A DNA stretch of 64,000 nucleotides from contig JADKFS010000008.1 of NCBI GenBank assembly GCA_016717335.1, positions 1 to 64,000 on the forward strand. Reading direction: 5' to 3'. How positions within the stretch are numbered: the first letter of the stretch is position 1; each line of letters begins with the position of its first letter. Both the position numbers and the translations under genes were made by a program. Of this stretch, positions 36,356 to 44,765 are shown in pieces. Origin of the DNA: Candidatus Ribeiella danica. GTDB lineage: Bacteria > Chloroflexota > Chloroflexia > Chloroflexales > Roseiflexaceae. Under the pieces are notes generated by a model. The model searched no databases and was not told the DNA's origin. It was given only the letters and a program-made list of their open reading frames with translations.

Positions 36356-36955
36356 CTACGCGCCAGGCTCGCCGTACAGGCCGGCGGCCAACCGATCGCG
36401 CACGGCCGGCCACTCCGAGTCGATGATGCTGTACATCGCCGTGTCGCGGTAGGCCCCGTCGCGGACGATCATATGCTGGCGCAGGATACCCTCGAACTGA
36501 GCGCCCAGCCGCTCGATCGCGCGGCGCGAGCGCTCGTTGCGCCGATCGGTCTTGATCTGCACGCGAATGCAGCCGAGCGCCTCGAAGGCGTGGCGCAGCA
36601 GCATGAGCTTGCACTCGGAGTTCACCGGCGTGCGCCAGTACGCGCGCGCCAGCCAGGTCGACCCGATCTCCAGGCCGTGGTCGTGGGGCACGATGTTCAT
36701 GTAGCGCGTGCTGCCGATCGCGCGGCCGGCGGCCAGATCGACGATCGCGAACGGCAGCGAGGTGCCGGCCGCCCGCTGATCCAGCGCGACGCCGATCCAG
36801 CGGCGCACGTCGTCCAGCGTGAGCAGCGAGGCCGGGTAGTAGCGCCAGATCTCCTCGTCACCCGACACGGCAGCCAGCTCGGCGGCGTGGTCCTGCGTCA
36901 GCGGCTCAAGCCGCACGTGGCGGCCCTCCAGCGTGATCGGTTCTACGGTCATCAT
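36356..36955 (-). CDS. GNAT N-acetyltransferase (RimJ/RimL-like)
   Basis: A 199-residue acetyltransferase of the Acetyltransf_3 group. The N-terminal LEGRHVRLEPLTQDHAAELA and the central IGSTRYMNI, WLARAYWRTPVNSE and C-terminal RRAIERLGAQFEGILR are typical of enzymes that acetylate ribosomal protein N termini, antibiotics or small amines. Its ATG overlaps the stop of the upstream GNAT gene (ATGA), so the pair is translationally coupled. It converges on rpoC with only 75 nt between stops. Substrate unknown. Confidence 0.85.
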   Translation of the reverse strand: MMTVEPITLEGRHVRLEPLTQDHAAELAAVSGDEEIWRYYPASLLTLDDVRRWIGVALDQRAAGTSLPFAIVDLAAGRAIGSTRYMNIVPHDHGLEIGSTWLARAYWRTPVNSECKLMLLRHAFEALGCIRVQIKTDRRNERSRRAIERLGAQFEGILRQHMIVRDGAYRDTAMYSIIDSEWPAVRDRLAAGLYGEPGA

Positions 36956-37401
36956 GTGTCAGCCCTCAATGTATAGGTGTACCAGCCGCTCCGCGTCGTC
37001 GGCAGGCTATCGTAGAGTCGCTGCGCCGTCTCGTTCGACAGAGCAGTCTGCCACTTGATCGCCGTGAAGCCGCGCGCCCTGGCGTAGCTCAAGCAGTGGA
37101 GGATCAGCGCCCGGCCGATCCCGCGGCCGCGCGCCTCCGGCACGGTGAACAGGTCGTTCATCAGGCAGAAGACGCCGGGCGTGACCGACCCCAGCGGGAA
37201 ATAGAGCGTCGCAAAGCCAAGCGCGCCGCCCTGATCGTCCAGCGCGACGAACTGGATGCCGTCGGCGTGATCGTTGAGCAGGCGCGCGAAATGCTCCCGA
37301 TTGCGATCGTCGTCGGGCGTGGCCTCGTAGAAGCGCTGGTACGCCGCGATCAGCGGCAGCACCCGCTCGAACGTCGCCTGTGTGACAGTCTCGATCTGCA
37401 T
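36952..37401 (-). CDS. GNAT N-acetyltransferase
   Basis: A 149-residue single-domain GNAT. The acetyl-CoA motif is LFTVPEARGRGIGRALI (about residues 85-101), followed by a C-terminal AIKWQTALSNETAQRLYDSL typical of the Acetyltransf_1 family. The start at 37401 has GAGAGG 5 nt upstream; an ATG at 37425 is the alternative. It is the first gene of a two-GNAT operon. Substrate unknown. Confidence 0.85.
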   Translation of the reverse strand: MQIETVTQATFERVLPLIAAYQRFYEATPDDDRNREHFARLLNDHADGIQFVALDDQGGALGFATLYFPLGSVTPGVFCLMNDLFTVPEARGRGIGRALILHCLSYARARGFTAIKWQTALSNETAQRLYDSLPTTRSGWYTYTLRADT

Positions 37402-37730
37402 GCGCACCTCTCTTTCTCGATTCATCAGCTTTCACCCGGCGGCCTGCGCGCGGCTTGCGCCAGTATACGATAGATCGTGCGCGGCGTGTAGTGGGTTGAC
37501 TCCGCTGGCCCTACCGGGGCGCTGCGCCCCCAGCCCTCCCGCTCCAAATCGTGCCGACGGCGAGCGTGATCGGTTGCATGCCGCCGCGCCAGGATTCAGA
37601 TCAACAACGTGATGACAATACACCCACTCTCAACCGTTCCACAGACGTAGGGACTCGGCCTGCCGTCGGTGCTATAATGGGACATTCTTGGTCACAGCGC
37701 TGGCGCACGGAGTAATAGGAGCGGGAGCCC
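37402..37730. other. Intergenic region with short family A hairpin and promoter
   Basis: The 329-nt divergent gap contains a short ccggggcgctgcgccccc stem at about 37510, like the family A left end. TATAAT (37673-37678) probably serves the phosphatase gene; the -35 at 37650 (GGGACT) is poor. Confidence 0.45.
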
Positions 37731-38975
37731 ATGACCCTTAACGAGCCGATCATCGCGCAGGTGCCGCTGTTCGCCACGCTACCGATCGAGGAGCTAGCCC
37801 GGCTGACCGCGCAGCTGCGCGAGATCATCTTTTCGCACGGCACGGTGCTGTTTCACGAGGGCGACCTCGGCGACCGCTTCTATATCGTGATCGAGGGCGA
37901 GCTGGAGATCATCAAGGCGCTGGGCACCAGCAGCGAGTTCGTGCTCGACGCGCGCGGGCCGGGCGAGTTTGTCGGCGAGATGAGCCTGCTGAACCGCGAC
38001 GGCCTGCGCAGCGCCAGCGTCCGCGCGCGCGGCAGGACGCGCACGCTCGAGGTGACGCGCGACGATTTCGAGGCGCTGCTGCAGCACTACCCCTCGCTGG
38101 CCTACGAGATGGTGCACGTGCTCAGCAACCGCCTGCGCGACGCCAACAACGCGACCATCCGCGACCTGCAGGCCAAGAACCAGCAGCTGACCGCGGCGTA
38201 CCTGGAGCTGCAGGCCGCGCAGGCCCAGATCATCGAGAAGGAGACGATCGAGCGCGAGCTGCAGGTCGCGCGCGGCATCCAGGAGAACATGCTGCCGCGC
38301 TCCCTGCCGCAGCTGGCCGGCTTCGACTTCAGCGCCCACATGCTGCCCGCGCGCGTCGTCAGCGGCGACTTCTACGACTTCATCCCGCTGGACGAGGCGC
38401 GCCTGGGCGTTGTGATCGCCGACGTCTGCGGCAAGAGCGTGCCGGCGGCGCTGCTGATGGCGCTCACGCGCAGCCTGCTGCGGGCCGAGGCCAGCCGAGA
38501 CGGACCGCCGGTCGAGGTGCTGCGCAGCGTCAACCGCCACCTGCTCGACATGAACGACTCGCGAACCTTCGTCACCATGATCTACGGCATCCTGCACCGG
38601 CCGACCCGCGAGTTCGTCTACGTGCGCGCCGGACACGAGCTGCCGCTGGTGGTCGGCCCCGACGGCGCCGTGGAGGTGCCCGATATGGGCAACGGCCAGC
38701 CGCTCGGCATTCTGCCCGAGCCCAAGCTGAGCGAGCAGAGCGTGACCATCCCGCGCGGCGGGGCGCTGCTGCTCTACACCGACGGCATCACCGAGGCGAT
38801 CGACCCGCGCGGGCGCTTCTTCGAGACCGAGCGGCTCTACGCAGTAGCCCAGGCATACCGCGGCGCCGCGGCGCGCACGCTGTCGGATCAGGTGCTGCAG
38901 GCCGTCGCCGCGCATCAGGGCGCCGCCGCGCAGGCCGACGACGTGACGCTTGTGGCGGTGCACGCGCTGCCGTGA
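37731..38975 (+). CDS. SpoIIE-type PP2C phosphatase with N-terminal cNMP-binding domain
   Basis: A 414-residue signalling protein. Residues about 10-130 are a CRP-like cyclic-nucleotide-binding domain with the cassette FVGEMSLLNRDGLRSASV. Residues 140-185 are a coiled coil (KNQQLTAAYLELQAAQAQII). Residues about 190-410 are a PPM/SpoIIE serine phosphatase with metal-binding SGDFYDF and VVIADVCGKSVPAA and a C-terminal QADDVTLVAV. Such enzymes usually dephosphorylate anti-anti-sigma factors. The cyclic nucleotide probably controls phosphatase output. It is followed by a nucleotidyl cyclase gene 269 nt downstream, an obvious source of ligand. GGAG precedes the ATG. Confidence 0.92.
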   Translation: MTLNEPIIAQVPLFATLPIEELARLTAQLREIIFSHGTVLFHEGDLGDRFYIVIEGELEIIKALGTSSEFVLDARGPGEFVGEMSLLNRDGLRSASVRARGRTRTLEVTRDDFEALLQHYPSLAYEMVHVLSNRLRDANNATIRDLQAKNQQLTAAYLELQAAQAQIIEKETIERELQVARGIQENMLPRSLPQLAGFDFSAHMLPARVVSGDFYDFIPLDEARLGVVIADVCGKSVPAALLMALTRSLLRAEASRDGPPVEVLRSVNRHLLDMNDSRTFVTMIYGILHRPTREFVYVRAGHELPLVVGPDGAVEVPDMGNGQPLGILPEPKLSEQSVTIPRGGALLLYTDGITEAIDPRGRFFETERLYAVAQAYRGAAARTLSDQVLQAVAAHQGAAAQADDVTLVAVHALP

Positions 38976-39084
38976 CGATAGACCGTAGACGATAGACTAT
39001 AGCGCGGCGGCACATCGATCGCCTTCGGTCTTCCGCCAGCCAGACGCGGAGCGGGCAAATGATCCCCTATACCTATATCAGTAT

Positions 39085-39210
39085 GCAGTCGGCAGGAGCT
39101 AGTCGGCAGTAAGACGGATCGCCTCACAACGGGATCTCGCTCTTGCATAGTGGCTCAACGCTTTTGCTCACAGCTATAGTACACGCCTGCGGACGTTCGT
39201 AGCGGGTTCG
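39085..39210. repeat. Long dispersed repeat C, copy 1
   Basis: About 126 nt beginning gcagtcggcaggag and containing ttgctcacagctatagtaca recurs at 46297-46423 with roughly 80% identity by eye. Both copies lie upstream of a plus-strand gene. Confidence 0.8.
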
Positions 39211-39244
39211 CTCGAGCTGTACTAGTTTTCACCTGGAGGCTGCG

Positions 39245-39979
39245 GTGCCTGACCTACCGACCGGGAGCGTCACGTTCCTGTTCACCGATATCGAGGGCAG
39301 CACGCGGCTGTGGGAGCTCTACCCCGCAGCCATGCCGGCGGCGATCGACCGCCACGACACCATTCTGCGCCAGGCGATCGCCGCCGGCGACGGGGTCGTG
39401 TTTCGCACGGCCGGAGATGCCTTCTGCGCGGCGTTCGGGCAGGCCTGCGCAGCGCTGAACGCCGCGCTCCAGGCGCAGCTGGCGCTGCACGGCGAGCCGT
39501 GGGGCGCGATCGGGCTGGCGCACGAGCGGCCGATGCGCGTGCGCATGTCGCTGCACACCAGCACCGTCGAGCTGCGCGACGGCGAGTACTTCGGCCCGCC
39601 GCTCAACCGCGTCGCGCGGCTGCTGGTGGCCGCGCACGGCGGCCAGACGCTGCTATGCAGCGCGACCTACGACCGGGTGCACGACCACCTGCCGCCGGGC
39701 GTCACGCTGCGCGATATGGACGAGCACCGCCTGAGAGACCTCAGCCGCCCGGAGCGGATCTTTCAGCTGGTCGTCGAGGGGCTGCCGCACGACTTCCCGC
39801 CGCTGAAGACCATCACGACGCAGCAGGCCCACGGCGCGGTGGCGCCGCGCCAGGCCAAGCTGCCCGGCATGCCGGGGGTCGACTACGACGCGGTCTGGCG
39901 CAAGGAGAAGGAGCGCGAGCGCCAGCGCAAGAAGCGCAAGGGCAAGAGCAAGGGCGAGCCGCCCGAGGGGCTATTTTAG
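39245..39979 (+). CDS. Class III adenylate/guanylate cyclase
   Basis: A 244-residue stand-alone cyclase catalytic domain (about residues 6-180) with a basic tail rich in Lys/Arg/Glu (220-238). Metal-binding Asp residues lie in FLFTDIEGST (about 11-20) and TAGDAFCAAF (about 57-66); the transition-state Asn/Arg pair is in GPPLNRVARLL. The usual substrate-selecting Lys (VVFKT) is Arg here (VVFRT), so base preference is uncertain. The GTG start has GGAGG 6 nt upstream. The neighbour encodes a cNMP-binding phosphatase, and the ABC ATPase at 23592 has two such domains. Confidence 0.88.
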   Translation: MPDLPTGSVTFLFTDIEGSTRLWELYPAAMPAAIDRHDTILRQAIAAGDGVVFRTAGDAFCAAFGQACAALNAALQAQLALHGEPWGAIGLAHERPMRVRMSLHTSTVELRDGEYFGPPLNRVARLLVAAHGGQTLLCSATYDRVHDHLPPGVTLRDMDEHRLRDLSRPERIFQLVVEGLPHDFPPLKTITTQQAHGAVAPRQAKLPGMPGVDYDAVWRKEKERERQRKKRKGKSKGEPPEGLF

Positions 39980-40067
39980 GAGGCTGTTGCCCTCTCCCCC
40001 CTACCCCCTTCTGGGGGTGGGTTTTTTCTGCAGCGCATGCTGATGCCCCGCAGACCCTCACCCCCTG

Positions 40068-40147
40068 CCCCCTCTCCCGCCGGGAGAGGGGGGGAATTAG
40101 TGGCTCGGCACGGGGTTTCGGCTCCGCCGAAACCCCGTGCCGAGCCA
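40068..40147. repeat. Repeat family B, copy 3
   Basis: The conserved stem (CCCCCTCTCCCG, 40068-40079/40081-40092) is followed by a private perfect 22-bp hairpin (40101-40122/40126-40147, loop TCC). Orientation is opposite to copy 2. A further cccgcccctggcaggggcggg stem follows at about 40157. Confidence 0.85.
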
Positions 40148-40235
40148 CCGTTTCCCCGCCCCTGGCAGGGGCGGGGGCAGGGGTGGGGTGATCCGGCGCA
40201 CGGTGACGCCATACACAAGAAAACCTACCCCCGAA

Positions 40236-40280
40236 AGCCCCCTACCCCCCTCTCCCGCTGGGAGAGGGGGGTAGGGGGCT
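40236..40280. repeat. Repeat family B, copy 4 (extended core)
   Basis: Arms of 21 bp (40236-40256/40260-40280) extend the conserved CCCTCTCCC core outward. No private hairpin of the usual kind follows. Together with copy 3 it fills the 334-nt gap between the convergent cyclase and dehydrogenase genes. Confidence 0.75.
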
Positions 40281-40313
40281 CGCTCATCGCTGCCACTGGC
40301 AGGGGGCAGAAAG

Positions 40314-41492
40314 CTACAGCGCAGCCAGGATCGCCTCGGCCAGCTCGGCCGGCTCCAGCTCGATCGGGTTGGCGCGGATGCTGCTGGACTGCGCGGCCTG
40401 GGCCGCCAGAGCCGCGACGCCCGCGGCCTTCAGCCCATAGCTCGACAGGCCGGGGATGCCGAGCTCGGCCACCAGTTCGCGCAGGGCGGCCACCAGGTCG
40501 TCCAGCGCGGCCTGCTCGCTCGCCGAGGGGCGGCCCAGGATCAGCGCGGCGACGCGGGCGTAGCGCGCGAGTGCCGGCCCGCCGGGGTCGCGCAGGCGCA
40601 GCGCCCGGATGTTGGCCGCCGTGACGTGCGGCAGCAGCGCCGCGCAGGCCGCGCCGTGCGGGGCCGGGTAGGCGCCGCCGAGCGGCGCCGCCACGCCGTG
40701 GACGGCGCCCAGGCCGGCGTTGGCCAGCGCCATGCCGCTCAGCAGGCTGGCCGTGCTCATCGCCTCGCGCGCCGCCGCGTCCTCCGGCTGGCGGTAGGCC
40801 CGCCGCAGCGCCCAGGCCGCGCGCGATAGCCCCTCCAGGCACAGCCCGTCGACGATCGGCTGGGCGCGCCGCGACACGTACGGCTCGATCAGCTGCGTCA
40901 GCGCGTCGAGGCCGCTGCTGGCGGTGACCTGCGGCGGCAGGTCGTGGGTCAGCGTCGAGTCGACCAGCGCCAGGCGCGGCAGCAGCGAGGCGTGGCGGAT
41001 GCTGGCCTTGGCCCGACGCTGGGGCGCGGCGACCACGGCGTTCCGCGTCACCTCGCTGCCGGTGCCGGAGGTGGTCGGCACGGCGATCACCGGCAGGGCG
41101 GCGCGCTCCAGCGGCCTGCCCGCCCCCACGACCTCCATATAGTCCAGCGCCGCGCCGTCGTTGGCGGCCAGCCCGGCAATCGCCTTGGCGGTGTCGAGCA
41201 CGCTGCCGCCGCCCAGGCCGATCACCATATCACAGCCGGCGGCGCGCGCCAGCCGCGCGCCCTCCTCCACGTCGGCGATCTGCGGCTCGCCCGCGGCGGT
41301 GTAGCTGGCGGCAACCAGCCCGCGCTCGCCCAGCTTGCCCGCCAGCTGCGCCGCCGGCCCGCCGCGCGCGGCCGCGCCCTGCCCCAGCACCAGCATCGCC
41401 CGCCGCCCGATCGACGCAGCGCTGTCTGCCAGCTCGGCGCTGCTGCCCGGCCCGACCACAATGCGACTCGCGGTCGCAAACTCATAACGCAT
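40314..41492 (-). CDS. Iron-type alcohol dehydrogenase family protein
   Basis: A 392-residue group III dehydrogenase. It has the NAD(P)-binding GLGGGSVLDTAKA (about 92-104) and PTTSGTGSEVT (139-149). Aligned to FucO-type enzymes, metal ligands are Asp196, His265 (GAVHG) and His279 (APHG), but the second ligand is Gln200 (DALTQLIE) instead of His, a variant seen in a subset of the family that may use a different metal or bind it weakly. Maleylacetate reductases and lactaldehyde or glycerol dehydrogenases share this fold. GGAG lies 6 nt before the ATG. It is the last gene of an operon after ABM and MutS-like genes. Confidence 0.88.
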   Translation of the reverse strand: MRYEFATASRIVVGPGSSAELADSAASIGRRAMLVLGQGAAARGGPAAQLAGKLGERGLVAASYTAAGEPQIADVEEGARLARAAGCDMVIGLGGGSVLDTAKAIAGLAANDGAALDYMEVVGAGRPLERAALPVIAVPTTSGTGSEVTRNAVVAAPQRRAKASIRHASLLPRLALVDSTLTHDLPPQVTASSGLDALTQLIEPYVSRRAQPIVDGLCLEGLSRAAWALRRAYRQPEDAAAREAMSTASLLSGMALANAGLGAVHGVAAPLGGAYPAPHGAACAALLPHVTAANIRALRLRDPGGPALARYARVAALILGRPSASEQAALDDLVAALRELVAELGIPGLSSYGLKAAGVAALAAQAAQSSSIRANPIELEPAELAEAILAAL

Positions 41493-41579
41493 AGCTGCTC
41501 CAATACATGCAAGACCAGGCGGCCAGGAGGCGGGAGACACGGCAAGCTCTCCTGATCTCCTGGTCTGGCGCATCGATCA

Positions 41580-41885
41580 TCAGACGGCCTCGTCGCCGTA
41601 GAACACTGGCCGGGAGCGCACCCGCGTGCGCGGCTGGACCAGCCACGGCTCGACCGCCGCCGCCCAGGTCTGGTAGTGCGGCGACTCGCGGTGGGCTGCC
41701 ATCGCCGCGTCGTCGCGGTAGACCTCGTCCAGGATGAAGTGGTTCGGGTCGTCCTCGGCGCGCAGCACGTCGAAGCGCAGGTTGCCCGGCTCGCTGCGGC
41801 TGCCGCGCGCGTTCGCCAGCGTGGCCGCGATAAACTCCTCGACGTGCTCGGGCTTGACGTGAATGGTGACGGTTAAAAGAATCAT
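41580..41885 (-). CDS. ABM-domain monooxygenase-like protein (LsrG/YgiN type)
   Basis: A 101-residue dimeric alpha/beta-barrel protein. The pattern LTVTIHVKPEHVEEFIAAT, then RSEPGNLRFDVLRAEDDPN and FILDEVYRDDAAMAAHRES, is characteristic of antibiotic biosynthesis monooxygenase (ABM) domains such as YgiN (quinol oxidation) and LsrG (AI-2 breakdown). Its ATG overlaps the stop of the upstream MutS-like gene (ATGA). With the downstream iron dehydrogenase it suggests small aldehyde/quinone metabolism, which is inference. Confidence 0.88.
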   Translation of the reverse strand: MILLTVTIHVKPEHVEEFIAATLANARGSRSEPGNLRFDVLRAEDDPNHFILDEVYRDDAAMAAHRESPHYQTWAAAVEPWLVQPRTRVRSRPVFYGDEAV

Positions 41886-43852
41886 AGCGCATCTCCTTTC
41901 AACCCCGTCGAAGAAACGTTGGAACGCTCCAATGGTTGCACGCCCTCGTCGTCGATCGGCAGGCCGATCATCTCCATCAGCTTCAGCGCGTTGGTCGAGG
42001 TGGCGATGCCCGGGCGCAGCCGGTAATCGAACGACATCTCCAGGCCGGCGTCGCCGCGCGTGAACTGCTCGGCGAAGTGAACCGGCCGGCCGCGCGCGGC
42101 AAGCTCGGGCGCGGCGGCAAGCGTGAGATCGTGAGTCGAGACGGCGCCCATCGCGCCGAGGCCGAGCAGGTGCAGAATGATCCGGCGCGCCGCGATCTGG
42201 CGCTCGGCGGTGTTGGTGCCGTGCAGGATCTCGTCGAGCAGAAACAGCAGCACGCGGCCATCGGCCGCCTGCTCGGCCGCCTCCACCACCATCTTGAGGC
42301 GGCGCAGCTCGGCCATGAAGTACGACACGCCCTGCTCAAGCGAGTCCTGCACGCGCATGCTGGTCGCCAGCGCGACCGGCGGCAGCCGCATCGTCTGGGC
42401 GCAGACCGGGCCGCCGGCCTGCGCGAGCGTCACGTTCACGCCAATCGCGCGCAGCAGCGTGCTCTTGCCCGACATGTTCGAGCCGGTGACCAGCAGGTAC
42501 TGGCCGGGCGGGCCGACCGCGACATCGTTGCCGACGCACGCGTCCGGCGGCAGCAGCGGGTGGCCGAGATCCGCGGCCGACAGGAGCGGGGCGCCACCCT
42601 CGGCGATCTCCGGAAAGGCCCAGCGCGGGTTGTCGTGGGCGAGCGCCGCCAGCGCGCACAGCGCCTCCAGCTCGCCCAGGGCGACGAGCCAGCGCCGGGC
42701 GCTGCCGCCGGCCTGGGCCTGCCAGCGCTCGAGCAGCCAGAGCACGTGGGCGCTCCACAGCGTCGCGATCTGGATGGGGTAGAAGAACATCCAGCCGCGC
42801 AGGTCGACCAGCGCCATCAGGCGATTCAGCCGGCGCATCTGCCGATCGGCGCGCAGCTGACCGGCCGCGAGCCGCGCCTGGAGCTGCCGCAGCGCCGGGG
42901 CGCGGAACGGCTGCGCCTCGAGCACCTCGAACAGGTCGGCGTAGGTGGCGAACACACCCTGCCGCTCGGCCACCTCGTCGACGACCGCGTCCACCTGCCG
43001 GCCGATCGTCTGCGTCAGCAGCGCGCCAATGGCGACGGGCACCACCCAGAGCGGCGCGGCGACCAGCCCGGTGAGCTGGGCCGCCGCCAGGCCAAGCGTC
43101 GCCAGCGGCAGCAGGCGCGCGGCCCACAGCAGCCAGGCGTGGCGCGGCAGCCACGGCGCGCGCTCGGCCCAGCGCAGGAAGCGCTCGTAGTCGGGCTGGG
43201 CCGGCCCCATCAGCCGCCCGCACAGCGCGAGCTGGTCGCGAAAATCGATCAGCGGAGCCAGCTCGGCCACGGCGGCCTGGCGCGCGCGCACCTCCTGGGG
43301 TGGCGCCGGAGCGAGAATCCAGTCGAGCAGCACCGCCTGGCCCACCGGCGTCGCGGGCGTACCCAGCAGGTGCTGGAGCGACGCGCGGCCGAGCAGGTCG
43401 AGGTCGGCGGCGGTTGCGCGCTCGATCGATAGAGCGCCGGAGCGCTCCAGCGCTCCAGCGCTCCAGCGCTGGGAGGTTGCATGACTAGCAGGCGGCAGGC
43501 GCAGCGGCAGGCGCTCCCAGTCGCGCCGGAGCCGCAGCAGCCCCTCGTCATTGATCGCGTAGAGCTCGGCGTAGCGGCGCAGCTCCCGATCGACTCGCCC
43601 GTGGCGCACGAACGAGGCCACGAACGCCAGGCCGAGCAGCCCGGCGGCCAGCAGCGGCGCCAGCTCGGCCCGCCAGAGCCAGAGAGCGAACAAGATCACG
43701 GCGGCGGCGGCCAGCACCAGGCTGACGTTTCCGTTGCGGCCGCTGCGCCGGCTGTAGATATCGCGCTGGCGACCATAGGCGGCGCAGCGCCGGCGGTAGA
43801 TCTCCTCCGGCGTCGTGCCCTCCTGCGGCGCGAGCGGCGATGGTTGAGACAT
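41882..43852 (-). CDS. Membrane-anchored MutS-family ATPase
   Basis: The 656-residue protein has paired hydrophobic helices near residues 45-85, a second pair around 225-275, and a C-terminal MutS ATPase (about 445-640) with Walker A TGSNMSGKSTLLRAIG, Walker B VLLFLLDEILHGTNT and STHDLTLA. The mismatch-recognition domain of MutS1 is absent. This matches the poorly characterised membrane-bound MutS-like clade, whose function is unknown. The ATG at 43852 has AGGAGA 9 nt upstream (another in-frame ATG is 6 nt earlier). Short repeat words sit inside it at residues about 127-138 and in its C-terminal tail. First gene of the MutS-ABM-dehydrogenase operon. Confidence 0.85.
   Translation of the reverse strand: MSQPSPLAPQEGTTPEEIYRRRCAAYGRQRDIYSRRSGRNGNVSLVLAAAAVILFALWLWRAELAPLLAAGLLGLAFVASFVRHGRVDRELRRYAELYAINDEGLLRLRRDWERLPLRLPPASHATSQRWSAGALERSGALSIERATAADLDLLGRASLQHLLGTPATPVGQAVLLDWILAPAPPQEVRARQAAVAELAPLIDFRDQLALCGRLMGPAQPDYERFLRWAERAPWLPRHAWLLWAARLLPLATLGLAAAQLTGLVAAPLWVVPVAIGALLTQTIGRQVDAVVDEVAERQGVFATYADLFEVLEAQPFRAPALRQLQARLAAGQLRADRQMRRLNRLMALVDLRGWMFFYPIQIATLWSAHVLWLLERWQAQAGGSARRWLVALGELEALCALAALAHDNPRWAFPEIAEGGAPLLSAADLGHPLLPPDACVGNDVAVGPPGQYLLVTGSNMSGKSTLLRAIGVNVTLAQAGGPVCAQTMRLPPVALATSMRVQDSLEQGVSYFMAELRRLKMVVEAAEQAADGRVLLFLLDEILHGTNTAERQIAARRIILHLLGLGAMGAVSTHDLTLAAAPELAARGRPVHFAEQFTRGDAGLEMSFDYRLRPGIATSTNALKLMEMIGLPIDDEGVQPLERSNVSSTGLKGDAL
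43438..43471. repeat. In-frame tandem-word insertion in MutS-like gene
   Basis: Three units of cgctccagcg run in tandem and encode a Ser/Ala/Leu/Glu-rich loop. A related word (aacgttggaacgctccaa) forms the 3' end of the same gene at about 41915-41932. Confidence 0.65.
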
Positions 43853-43921
43853 GAGCATTCTCTCCTGGCACCCGTGCACCGGCCCATGGTACGCGATGTT
43901 GGCGCGGCCGTAAAGGATTGG

Positions 43922-44160
43922 TGTTCGTCCGGGGCGCTGCGCCCCCGGCCCCCGCCTGCTGCTCCTGCCGGGCGATTCCTTTTTCCGGGGCGCTGGGCCC
44001 CCGGCCCCCCGCCCGGGGGAACCCGCGCCGGTTCCCCCGGCCCCCCTCCGGCAAATGATGCCACCTCAGCTGCACGGTTCGTGGCGCATGCCCGCACCAT
44101 TCCTTGGGCGCGGGTTGCGTCCCACCATACCATGCTCGGCTCGCCCGACCATCGTCTATC
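43922..44160. repeat. Composite repeat family A, left half
   Basis: A gggcgctgcgcccccgg stem is repeated twice, then gggggaacccgcgccggttccccc, then a conserved arm ending gtggcgcatgcc. Positions 43998-44092 appear identical to 44203-44297 (95 nt, offset 205), so the local duplication is recent. Confidence 0.85.
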
Positions 44161-44192
44161 ATCTATCGTCTATCGTCTATCGTCTATCGTCT
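44147..44192. repeat. Tandem atcgtctatc array
   Basis: Five or more units of the 7-8 nt word tcgtcta/tcatcta lie between the two identical left halves of family A. The same word recurs at about 57217-57236 and, inverted, at about 38975-39003. Confidence 0.8.
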
Positions 44193-44197
44193 ATGAT

Positions 44198-44460
44198 CCG
44201 GGCGCTGCGCCCCCGGCCCCCCGCCCGGGGGAACCCGCGCCGGTTCCCCCGGCCCCCCTCCGGCAAATGATGCCACCTCAGCTGCACGGTTCGTGGCGCA
44301 TGCCTCATACCATTCCAGCACGGCCAGTGTATATCCCGCTGCGCCTGGATTCAGCCGGGCATGCACGCCAAGCGCTAAAGACGAGGCTGGCTTCTTTTGG
44401 GGTCCAGGGGCGAGAGCCCCGCCCGCGGGGGCACGGGGGGCGCGCAGCCCCCCAGCACGC
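44198..44460. repeat. Composite repeat family A, complete copy
   Basis: The left module (44198-44297) ends in gcatgcc, followed by about 45 nt of spacer. The right arm gattcagccgggcatgcacg and the ggggtccaggggcg box come next, then the gggggcgcgcagccccc hairpin. The gcatgc arms of the two halves are inverted, as in a small non-autonomous mobile element. It contains no ORF. Confidence 0.85.
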
Positions 44461-44476
44461 TCCGCCGTTGGACCGA

Positions 44477-44505
44477 TTGTCGGCCCGGCCGCGCTGTGCT
44501 ACACT
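44477..44505 (+). promoter_or_regulatory. Promoter of a short transcription unit upstream of the MFS gene
   Basis: TTGTCG (44477-44482), 17 nt, TACACT (44500-44505). Expected start near 44512. The -35 hexamer is the same as in the tRNA-Arg promoter. Confidence 0.65.
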
Positions 44506-44554
44506 GGCACCACTCGAAGCGACTGCTCACAGGCTTGAAGGAGGCGTAGCCCGT

Positions 44555-44632
44555 ATGGCCAAGCTCTTCCCCACCACCGGCGCCCCGACCCGCGGCAACC
44601 ACAGCGTTGTCGCGTCAGCGTGCGCCCGGTGA
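44555..44632 (+). CDS. 25-codon mini-ORF, possible leader peptide
   Basis: ATG at 44555 follows AAGGAGG by 10 nt, the strongest ribosome site in this stretch, behind its own promoter. It encodes 25 residues (MAKLFPTTGAPTRG to SACAR) and stops at 44632. A perfect intrinsic terminator follows at 44766, before the MFS gene at 44871. This fits a leader peptide for ribosome-dependent attenuation, but it could also be the stub of a truncated gene. No homologue is recognised. Confidence 0.45.
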   Translation: MAKLFPTTGAPTRGNHSVVASACAR

Positions 44633-44765
44633 CTGCGAGCAGCAGCTAGCTTCGCTCTGCGACCCGACCCCGCGCGGATAGGACGGCCGCCGGCTATGCG
44701 ATCCGATCGCTCGATCGCGTAGGCTGGGCGCGATCGCCTATCTCGGCGCGGACTCGAGAGAACGC

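Noticed and set aside
39813..40218. Small minus-strand frames in the cyclase-dehydrogenase gap
   Set aside because: They are translations of the family B hairpins, with Pro/Arg/Gly composition and no ribosome sites.
44147..44192. atcgtctatc array considered as iterons of a replication origin
   Set aside because: The word also appears singly in other gaps, there is no rep gene or DnaA box nearby, and it matches the general tandem-word repeat style.
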